Positions 1 to 5,635 of a stretch of 5,635 bases of DNA are shown in pieces. Position numbers and translations under genes: made by a program. Every line of letters begins with the position of its first letter. The first letter of the stretch is position 1. Source of the stretch: Cyclobacteriaceae bacterium (lineage in GTDB: Bacteria > Bacteroidota > Bacteroidia > Cytophagales > Cyclobacteriaceae); contig JALOMY010000200.1 in assembly GCA_025455225.1 (NCBI GenBank), forward strand, positions 1 to 5,635, written 5' to 3'. The notes below the pieces were generated by a model, which searched no databases, was not told the DNA's origin, and saw only the letters and a program-made list of their open reading frames with translations.

Positions 1-1101
1 AATTTCAGGCAGTAAAACCTGGTTAAGTTCGGAGGTCGGTATCTTTTTCGTTTTATTTTCAAAAACCTCTACGGCTTTTTCAATGACCTGAAAAATGCGC
101 TGTTTGGTCAGGGCCGAAGCAAAAATGATGGGGATGTAGTCAATCGGTGCCAGTTTTTCGAGTATCTCCTTTTTAAAGGCATCGGCTGTCTTGGAATCTT
201 TTTCAACCAAATCCCACTTATTAACCATGATGATGATGCCTTTACCCTGCCGGTCTGCCAGGCTGATGATGTTTACATCCTGCGATTCGAGTTTTCGTTC
301 GGCATCAATAACCACAATACAGACATCGCTTTCTTCCAGCGAGCGTAACGACCGCAGAACGGAATAAAACTCTATGTCATCGCGAACTTTGCTTTTCTTA
401 CGAATTCCGGCTGTGTCGATCAGGATAAAATTTTTGCCGTACATTTTATAATGACTGTGTATGGCATCGCGGGTAGTACCGGCTTCATCGGTAACAATAC
501 TTCGTTCAGTTCCCAGCAGGGCATTTAACAGCGATGATTTCCCCACATTGGGCCTGCCTAAGATGGCAATCTTTGGAATACCGGCATATGGATCTTCTAC
601 ACCTTCAGAAGGAAAAACTTTGACTACTTCATCCAGCAACTCACCGGTGCCGCTTCCGTTTTCAGCCGAGATCGGATAAATTTCACCTAAACCCAGCTCA
701 TAAAATTCTGCAGCATAAATCGATTTATCGGGTGTATCGGCCTTATTGGCCGCTACGAATACCGGCTTTTTGGAAGCCCGGATAACGTTGGCAAAATCTT
801 TATCGAAACCGGTTAGCCCGTCTTTACAGTCAACAACAAAAATCACAGCAGTGGCTTCTTCAATGGCCATGGCAACTTGCTTGCGAATCTCCGACTCAAA
901 TTTGTCTTCGGATCCTGTTACGTAACCACCGGTATCAATAACGGTAAAGTATTTACCCGTCCATTCGGCATACCCGTAATGCCGGTCGCGTGTAACACCC
1001 GAAATGTCATCCATGATGGCCTGACGCTTTTCAATGAGCCGGTTGAAAAGAGTTGATTTACCTACGTTAGGTCTTCCTACAATCGCTACGATATTGGCCA
1101 T
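1..1101 (-). CDS. der: Ribosome-assembly GTPase Der (EngA), C-terminus cut by the window edge
   Basis: Der has two GTPase domains in tandem and helps mature the 50S ribosomal subunit. It acts in the cytoplasm. The minus frame is open from the ATG at 1101 to base 1 (367 codons), with no stop inside the window. Seen in the translation: domain 1 has GRPNVGKST at residues 9-17, DTGG at 56-59 and NKAD at 119-122. Domain 2 has GRPNVGKSS at 182-190, DTAG at 229-232 and NKWD at 294-297. Two complete G-motif sets in one chain are diagnostic of Der. The visible end (TSELNQVLLPEI, 356-367) matches the start of the C-terminal KH-like domain. The family is usually about 435-490 residues, so roughly 70 or more are missing off the left edge. 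The start is placed just before the first G1 motif (MANIVAIVGRPNVGKS), as is normal for Der. It lies 29 nt after era and is probably co-transcribed with it. There is no Shine-Dalgarno; the leader is A-rich. Confidence 0.97.
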   Translation of the reverse strand, partial: MANIVAIVGRPNVGKSTLFNRLIEKRQAIMDDISGVTRDRHYGYAEWTGKYFTVIDTGGYVTGSEDKFESEIRKQVAMAIEEATAVIFVVDCKDGLTGFDKDFANVIRASKKPVFVAANKADTPDKSIYAAEFYELGLGEIYPISAENGSGTGELLDEVVKVFPSEGVEDPYAGIPKIAILGRPNVGKSSLLNALLGTERSIVTDEAGTTRDAIHSHYKMYGKNFILIDTAGIRKKSKVRDDIEFYSVLRSLRSLEESDVCIVVIDAERKLESQDVNIISLADRQGKGIIIMVNKWDLVEKDSKTADAFKKEILEKLAPIDYIPIIFASALTKQRIFQVIEKAVEVFENKTKKIPTSELNQVLLPEI

Positions 1102-1130
1102 CGGTTCTGAATTCTTTTTTTGATAGGTTA

Positions 1131-2018
1131 TTAATCAAGATAACCGAAGCGTCTCAGTTTATCTTTCTGCTTCCGCCAGTTATCAGCCACTTTTACATGG
1201 GTTTCTAAAAATACTTTTTTGTTGAAAAATTGTTCCATGTCCTGACGGGCTTCTGTACCCAGTTTTTTCAACATGCTTCCGCCCTTACCGATAAGAATGC
1301 CTTTCTGCGAATCGCGTTCAACATAAATAATGGCCCGCATCCGTATGATTTCATCGGATTCTTTAAACTCGGTTATTTCCACTTCCGTGCTGTAGGGTAC
1401 TTCCTGTTCAACGTTCAGAAAGATTTTTTCGCGTACGATTTCCGCAGCAAAGAACCGTTCTGATTTATCGGATAATTCATCCTGCGGAAAATAGGGCGGA
1501 TGAACCGGCATCAATGCAATAATGGCTTCGAACAAAATGGAACTGTTTTCACCTGTTGTTGCCGAAACCGGAATAATGGAATGCACATTCGGCAACTGTT
1601 CTTTCCAGTGTGTGATTTTATCTTCAATCTGTGTTCCTTTTGCCTGGTCGATTTTATTGATGACCAGCAGGATGGGGGTGTTGGTTTTTTTAAAGCGCCC
1701 GTGCAATACAGCATCGTATTTCTCCCCGAGTTCAACCACCAGTAAAATCAAGTCGGCATCTTCAAGTGAAACCTTCACATAGTTCATCATGGCCTCATGC
1801 AAAGCGTATTTCGGTTCGAGAATACCCGGTGTATCTGAATACACAATCTGGTAGTGGTCACCATTCATTATGCCCATAATCCGGTGGCGTGTTGTCTGAG
1901 GTTTTGGTGTTGTAATGGAAAGTTGTTCACCGACCAAACGGTTCATCAGCGTTGATTTACCCACGTTGGGTTTGCCCACAATACTTACAAAACCAGCGTG
2001 AAAGGGTGAATCAACCAT
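1131..2018 (-). CDS. era: Ribosome-assembly GTPase Era, 295 residues
   Basis: Era is an essential GTPase that binds the 3' end of 16S rRNA through a KH domain and checks 30S subunit maturation; in many bacteria it is partly membrane-associated. Seen here (numbered from the ATG at 2018): G1 GKPNVGKS at 15-22, the switch I region with TTPKPQTTRHR at 36-46, G3 DTPG at 62-65, G4 NKID at 121-124, G5 PVSA at 150-153, and a C-terminal KH domain with the GKGG loop at 244-247. The length of 295 matches the usual size of about 300. The frame can be extended upstream to a TTG at 2078, but I reject that start: the extra 20 residues (MCLCHVSPRL...) are not Era-like, they would be encoded across a GC-rich hairpin, and the TTG lies inside the likely -7 promoter box. 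It ends at TAA 1131-1133, 29 nt before der, suggesting an era-der operon. Confidence 0.97.
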   Translation of the reverse strand: MVDSPFHAGFVSIVGKPNVGKSTLMNRLVGEQLSITTPKPQTTRHRIMGIMNGDHYQIVYSDTPGILEPKYALHEAMMNYVKVSLEDADLILLVVELGEKYDAVLHGRFKKTNTPILLVINKIDQAKGTQIEDKITHWKEQLPNVHSIIPVSATTGENSSILFEAIIALMPVHPPYFPQDELSDKSERFFAAEIVREKIFLNVEQEVPYSTEVEITEFKESDEIIRMRAIIYVERDSQKGILIGKGGSMLKKLGTEARQDMEQFFNKKVFLETHVKVADNWRKQKDKLRRFGYLD

Positions 2019-2031
2019 GGTGCTAAGAAAC

Positions 2032-2058
2032 AAAAAACCCCTGGTCTGTAACCGGGGG
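2032..2058 (-). terminator. Terminator-like hairpin in the era 5' leader (possible attenuator)
   Basis: Read on the minus strand, CCCCCGGTT, loop ACA, then GACCAGGGG (2058 to 2038) forms a stem of eight pairs (one of them G-U) with one internal C/A mismatch. Six T follow at once (2037-2032). This is the form of a Rho-independent terminator acting in the minus direction; on the plus strand no T run follows it. It is not at the end of a visible gene. It sits between the predicted era promoter and the era ATG, whose first base is 13 nt beyond the T run. It could be a leader attenuator, a structure affecting ribosome access or mRNA stability, or a terminator for transcription entering from upstream. 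The hairpin is seen; its function is inferred. Confidence 0.55.
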
Positions 2059-2075
2059 CTTACGTGACACAGGCA

Positions 2076-2106
2076 CAAAGTTCAGGAATTAGACGGATAA
2101 ACCAAA
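2076..2106 (-). promoter_or_regulatory. Likely Bacteroidota-type promoter for era-der
   Basis: On the minus strand TTTG (2106-2103) is followed after 19 bases by GAACTTTG (2083-2076). The consensus for the primary sigma factor of Bacteroidota is TTTG, 19-21 bases, then TAnnTTTG; only the first base of the -7 box differs. Transcription would start near 2070, giving a leader of about 50 nt before the era ATG at 2018. The position, orientation and spacing all suit era. It was found by eye in a short AT-rich interval, so a chance match is possible. Confidence 0.5.
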
Positions 2107-2269
2107 TTTAAAATTACAGTACGCTCATTCTAATGGTTATAAGGTTGAATTCAAATATCCCTTTTTTAGGGGATTCATGGTATTCGGTCAATATGCACTT
2201 TTGATAAGTGATAGTTGACAACACAAGGTGTGCAGATTCATTCCTCATTTATGATTTAACTGAATTGCT
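2107..2269. other. Divergent intergenic region upstream of the OmpA-family gene
   Basis: This is the rest of the spacer between the divergent era and OmpA-family genes. It should hold the promoter for the plus-strand unit, but I find no convincing one. CACTTTTG at 2196-2203 resembles a -7 box but has no TTTG at the right distance upstream. TTGACA at 2215-2220 resembles a -35 box but has no partner. A small inverted repeat (ATCCC at 2157-2161, GGGAT at 2170-2174, with a T-rich loop) and a short palindrome (CACA-AGG-TGTG, 2222-2232) are present; both are weak. No ORF or RNA gene is supported here. Confidence 0.4.
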
Positions 2270-3559
2270 ATGAAAACAAAAATCTGTTTAGTTCTTGTAC
2301 TGGTAACATCGTTTACAGTACGCCCAACAATGGCACAATTTCAAATGACTTCAAAATTGAAAAGTAAAGCAGAAAGGAAGGTAGCAGAGAAAGCAAGCAA
2401 TGAGGCAGACAAAGCATTGGGTAGCGCTACAAATCAAACAGCTTCCACACCGCAATCCTCATCGCAATCTAACACAGAGCCAAACCAGGATAAAGAGAAA
2501 AAGGCAGTGTATAAATCGAAGTTTGACTTTATACCGGGTGAACAAGTACTACAATACTATGATTTCATGGATATATCGGTTGGTGATATCCCCTCGGACT
2601 GGCAAATTGATGGTTCGGCAGAAGTTGTGGAAATAGAAGGGTGTGATGGGCACTACATGATGCTGCACGAAAAGTCTGCCGCTCTCCCTTTTAATTTAGA
2701 AGACATGCCTGACGATTTCACGGTTCAGTTCGACCTTCTTTGTACAAATCCATATACCTGGGGTTCCAGCAAATTTTATTTCCTGATAGCCCAGGTGGAT
2801 CCAAACAAGGACATCTATGGAATGCAAAATGATCTTGGAAGTACAAATAACAAAGTATTATGGCTTTCCTTCCACCCCGGCTCACAAAATGCAAGTGCCA
2901 ATAAAGGCTATGGAAATTATGAAATGATTACTAAAGAAGGCACAAGAAAGGGAGAAGATTATCCAATGGAATCATTTATCGATACTGATGAGGGCAGGCT
3001 GGCTAAGATTTCCATCTGGCGACAGAAACGAAGAGTAAGATTATATGTCAATGAAACCAAGATCCTCGATATGACCACCCTGTTGCCTGATGGCATGAAA
3101 GTAAATGCTTTTGTCTGGAACGTCTATAGCGGCTATTATAATGAAGACAAATATTTCATAGGAAACATCCGCATTGCTGCCGGACTTCCCGACACCAGAA
3201 AAAACCTCGCTGCAAACGGCAAATATGTCACCACCGGCATTCTCTTCGATGTTAATAGTGATGTCATTAAGCCAGAATCGTATGGCGTGATAAAAGAAAT
3301 TGCCACCATCCTGAAAGCTACCCCAGGTGTTAAAGTCACTATCATTGGGCATACCGATAGTGATGGTGATGAAGCGAAAAATCTTGCTCTATCCAGGCGA
3401 AGAGCCGAGTCAGTAAAGAAAGCGCTGGTTAACGATTTTGCAGTTGATGGCAATCTGCTTTCTACCGATGGAAAAGGTGAGGCTGAGCCTGTCACGGATA
3501 ACGACACACCTCAGAATAAAGCCAATAACAGACGAGTTGAGTTTGTTGTGTCAAAATAA
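2270..3559 (+). CDS. Exported OmpA-family protein with a beta-rich central domain, 429 residues
   Basis: This is probably a periplasmic or outer-membrane-associated protein that binds peptidoglycan through its C-terminus. Residues 1-22 form a signal peptide (MKTK, a hydrophobic core, then TMA before the cut at QFQ). No lipobox is seen. Residues 27-50 are a Lys/Ala/Glu-rich helical stretch, and 51-75 are a Ser/Thr/Gln/Asn-rich linker. Residues about 84-305 look like a beta-sandwich of the concanavalin/LamG type: FDFIPGE, a GDIPSDW motif, alternating strands, and ending in FIGNIRIA. It holds two cysteines (125, 158) that could form a disulfide. Residues about 318-429 are an OmpA-like domain with ILFDVNSDVIKPES at 324-337 and GHTD at 360-363. 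D363 and R378 sit 15 residues apart, like the diaminopimelate-binding Asp271/Arg286 of Acinetobacter OmpA. The N-terminal eight-stranded OmpA barrel is absent, so this is not a classical porin. There is no Shine-Dalgarno. It is the first gene of the plus-strand unit, 24 nt before a large exported protein. The OmpA domain is certain; the fold of the central domain is inferred from its pattern. Confidence 0.93.
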   Translation: MKTKICLVLVLVTSFTVRPTMAQFQMTSKLKSKAERKVAEKASNEADKALGSATNQTASTPQSSSQSNTEPNQDKEKKAVYKSKFDFIPGEQVLQYYDFMDISVGDIPSDWQIDGSAEVVEIEGCDGHYMMLHEKSAALPFNLEDMPDDFTVQFDLLCTNPYTWGSSKFYFLIAQVDPNKDIYGMQNDLGSTNNKVLWLSFHPGSQNASANKGYGNYEMITKEGTRKGEDYPMESFIDTDEGRLAKISIWRQKRRVRLYVNETKILDMTTLLPDGMKVNAFVWNVYSGYYNEDKYFIGNIRIAAGLPDTRKNLAANGKYVTTGILFDVNSDVIKPESYGVIKEIATILKATPGVKVTIIGHTDSDGDEAKNLALSRRRAESVKKALVNDFAVDGNLLSTDGKGEAEPVTDNDTPQNKANNRRVEFVVSK

Positions 3560-3583
3560 TCACCCAATAAATTCCTTACGATT

Positions 3584-5635
3584 ATGAAATTAAAATTCAA
3601 TTCAACAGCATGGATACTTCTATTACTGGTAGTAACACCGGTATTAAAAGTTATCGCACAGCAGCCGACAAAGGAAGAGATTGAAGAAATGAAAAAGGCC
3701 ATGAAAGAGATGAAGGCTGACCCGGAAATGCAAAAAGCCATGAAACAGTATGGCATTGATATGAATAAAGTAGAGAACGCCTTGCAAGGGGTTGAGACCC
3801 ATGGATTTGGAGCCTATTATGAATTCGAGGAATTCATGACACCCCAAAAAGATGATGCACGAATTGCAGGCATTCCTAAAAAAACACTTACCAATGCCGA
3901 ACTTCCAACGCACCTGGCAAAAGCGACTAAAGTAGTTGATGCAGCCTTCCAGACGGAGGACCGCAAAATTGCAGATCAATTGCTCAGCAAAGTCAGTTCC
4001 TATCATCCGGACTCGCTTGCAGCTATTGCCAATGGATTATGGATGACTTCCAATTATTTGCCTGCCATCTACTTCATGGGCAAAGCAACTCAAAAGAATC
4101 CCAATCCAGACAACCTGAATAATTACGCGGCTTTCCTGGTAATGCTCGGAGGTGAAGAACTGGCATTGCCCCTTCTTCAAAAGTTGAACAAAGAATTCCC
4201 GAAGAATAGTACTGTTCTCAATAATATAGGTCAGGCCTGGTTTGGCCTCGGTGATCTGGACCGTGCCCGTAAGTATCTTGATAGTACCGTGATGATAATT
4301 TCATGGCATCCGCAAGCCAATATGACCAAGGCGGTGATACAGAAAAGTAAAGGCGATAAGGCTGGAGCGGTTGAGTCATTAAAAAAATCTGTGAAGGGCG
4401 GATATAGTGTCACCAAAGAAGATATGCTGCGCAAATTGGGTTATAAGCTCGATGGAAAGGATGTCGATGATGATTTCAATATGCCACAGGATCCCCTGGG
4501 TTTTGACAAATGGATTGCGCGTATTCCCAGCTTCCCAAAGAACCACAAAGAGTCTCTTGCCCTTCAGACAGAATGGGAAACATATTATAAAGATGTGGAA
4601 GCCGAACGAGCGGCACTTACTGAGAAACTGAACAAGGTTAATATGGAGGTTCGGGATAAGATGAAAAAGGAAAAAACAAATGAGATCGATATAGCTAAGG
4701 CGTTTGCCATGACCAAACCACCCTATTTGTCGGCCAAGGCGAACCATGTATTGAAATATTATACAGATGAAAAGTCGGGCAAGTTCTCCAGACAACACAC
4801 CCAGCTGATGGAGAAAGCCAATGAAAACGGTGAGTTGTATAAAAAGATGGAAAATGATTACCGCAAATTACTCGAAACAGAAAATGCGAAATGTGAAGAT
4901 GGTGAAGGCAAACCAGCTTGCCCTCCTGTTTGTCCTGTAATTGTACCTGCCTGGGATAACCTGGTTAATGTGACGAATACAAATCTGGAGAACTGGTGGA
5001 ATGAATACAATAACCTCTGGGCAAGGCAAATGGAAGCATCAGCCTATTTTTATCAATACAGTATAACCGATCAATTGCTTATCGACCAGTACGAATTGAA
5101 CCTTAAATTACAGTTCGTAAAAGAACATCTCGCTGCAATAAGGCCTGCACTGGGAATTTCCCCGGAAATACTGTCGTGTGTCGAAGAAGATGAAAAAAAA
5201 TTGACACGTCACAAACTTGCCGACTGGAACGATCTGCATTGCGATAGGAACGTGACCTATTCCATGCCGTTTACCGGCACTATGAATTTTACCTGTAATA
5301 CTACCGAGATCCATCTCGACCCTCTGCTATTGCCATTTGAGTTGCGCTACAAGGAAAATCTGAATACCAATGAGATGTTATTCTGTTCAGGTAAAATTGG
5401 CATGGGTCCTGTAAAAGCAGGAGGCGAATACGATGTGGTGCGACAAACCGGAAAAGCTGAGTTCGGCTATTCCAAAGATATAGATAAAGGTTATCTGGGG
5501 CCCGTACCCATCGAAGCTAGCGCTGAAGCCACCATAGGTATTGAATTCGATAAATCCGGGGTCTCTGATTTCATAATGGAAGCGGGCGTTGAAGCTAAAG
5601 CAGGTAATAAAGCCGCAAACACAAAGGTTGAGGGC
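3584..5635 (+). CDS. Large exported TPR-like protein with an unrecognised C-terminal half, cut by the window edge
   Basis: The frame is open from the ATG at 3584 to the last base: 684 codons and no stop. I do not recognise the whole protein. Residues 1-25 are a signal peptide (a hydrophobic core at 10-20, then VIA before QQPT). Residues 29-67 are a Met/Lys/Glu-rich amphipathic helix (Met at 36, 40, 43, 49, 53, 60). Residues about 130-270 consist of paired helices with a TPR pattern; the clearest is VLNNIGQAWFGLGDLDRARK at 211-230. Residues about 330-435 are long, charged and helical, perhaps coiled coil. From 437 the character changes: CEDGEGKPACPPVCP (437-451), then an aromatic helical stretch (about 466-520), then a beta-rich section to the edge with alternating strands (GEYDVV, AEFGYS, EASAEATIGIEF). 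All seven cysteines (437, 446, 450, 532, 553, 571, 601) lie in this half, which suggests disulfides in the periplasm or outside the cell. It begins 24 nt after the OmpA-family gene, in the same orientation, so the two are probably co-transcribed and may act together in the envelope. A TPR scaffold or assembly role is only a guess. Confidence 0.88.
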   Translation, partial: MKLKFNSTAWILLLLVVTPVLKVIAQQPTKEEIEEMKKAMKEMKADPEMQKAMKQYGIDMNKVENALQGVETHGFGAYYEFEEFMTPQKDDARIAGIPKKTLTNAELPTHLAKATKVVDAAFQTEDRKIADQLLSKVSSYHPDSLAAIANGLWMTSNYLPAIYFMGKATQKNPNPDNLNNYAAFLVMLGGEELALPLLQKLNKEFPKNSTVLNNIGQAWFGLGDLDRARKYLDSTVMIISWHPQANMTKAVIQKSKGDKAGAVESLKKSVKGGYSVTKEDMLRKLGYKLDGKDVDDDFNMPQDPLGFDKWIARIPSFPKNHKESLALQTEWETYYKDVEAERAALTEKLNKVNMEVRDKMKKEKTNEIDIAKAFAMTKPPYLSAKANHVLKYYTDEKSGKFSRQHTQLMEKANENGELYKKMENDYRKLLETENAKCEDGEGKPACPPVCPVIVPAWDNLVNVTNTNLENWWNEYNNLWARQMEASAYFYQYSITDQLLIDQYELNLKLQFVKEHLAAIRPALGISPEILSCVEEDEKKLTRHKLADWNDLHCDRNVTYSMPFTGTMNFTCNTTEIHLDPLLLPFELRYKENLNTNEMLFCSGKIGMGPVKAGGEYDVVRQTGKAEFGYSKDIDKGYLGPVPIEASAEATIGIEFDKSGVSDFIMEAGVEAKAGNKAANTKVEG

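Noticed and set aside
461..1782. Several short plus-strand open frames across der and era.
   Set aside because: They are antisense to two strongly supported GTPase genes and have no initiation signal or recognisable product.
2157..2174. Inverted repeat ATCCC...GGGAT with a T-rich loop.
   Set aside because: It has only five pairs and no T run after the stem; it is weak and of a size expected by chance in AT-rich sequence.
2196..2220. CACTTTTG and TTGACA as promoter elements for the OmpA-family gene.
   Set aside because: Neither has a matching partner element at the right spacing, so I do not call a promoter here, although one must exist nearby.
3560..3583. The OmpA-family stop codon and the next start codon are in the same frame, with eight sense codons between them, so readthrough would give a fusion.
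   Set aside because: This has a one-in-three chance of occurring anyway. The second protein has its own clear signal peptide, which would be buried in a fusion, so these are two separate genes.
3820..3837. Tandem GAATTC sites within a short stretch.
   Set aside because: They encode an ordinary Glu-Phe-Glu-Glu-Phe stretch in the reading frame; there is no sign of a regulatory repeat.
4379..4798. A 139-residue minus-strand open frame opposite the large exported protein, plus similar ones at 3041-3352, 3136-3507 and 3644-4006.
   Set aside because: They lie wholly or mostly inside convincing plus-strand genes and show no recognisable domain. They are read as shadows of the real genes.

Overview
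The window most likely comes from a Bacteroidota (Bacteroidetes) chromosome, perhaps of the Cytophagia type; the class is a guess. Four things point that way: (i) era is followed directly by der on one strand; (ii) an OmpA-family protein carries a Bacteroidota-style central domain (FDFIPGE...GDIPSDW); (iii) none of the four genes has a Shine-Dalgarno sequence; (iv) the divergent intergenic region holds a good match to the Bacteroidota TTTG / TAnnTTTG promoter. No mobile element, CRISPR array, tRNA or rRNA is visible.

Layout. The left part (1-2106) is read on the minus strand. A promoter at about 2076-2106 and a short leader precede era (1131-2018), which is followed after 29 nt by der (1-1101). 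The left edge of the window cuts der, so the C-terminal domain is missing. Both products are GTPases that act in ribosome assembly, Era on the 30S subunit and Der on the 50S. The short era leader contains a GC-rich hairpin followed by six U, placed between the promoter and the start codon.

The right part (2270-5635) is read on the plus strand, divergently from era. The first gene (2270-3559) encodes an exported protein with a helical, low-complexity N-terminus, a beta-rich central domain and a complete C-terminal OmpA-like peptidoglycan-binding domain. After 24 nt comes a large exported protein (3584 to beyond the right edge, at least 684 residues) with a Met/Lys/Glu-rich helix, a TPR-like helical section, a long charged helical section and a cysteine-containing C-terminal half that I do not recognise. 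The two look like one transcription unit for a cell-envelope pair, in which the OmpA-like protein would be anchored to peptidoglycan and the TPR-like protein could act as its partner.

The GTPase genes are ordinary housekeeping genes. The less familiar parts are the envelope pair, especially the unrecognised C-terminal half of the second protein, and the terminator-like hairpin in the era leader.
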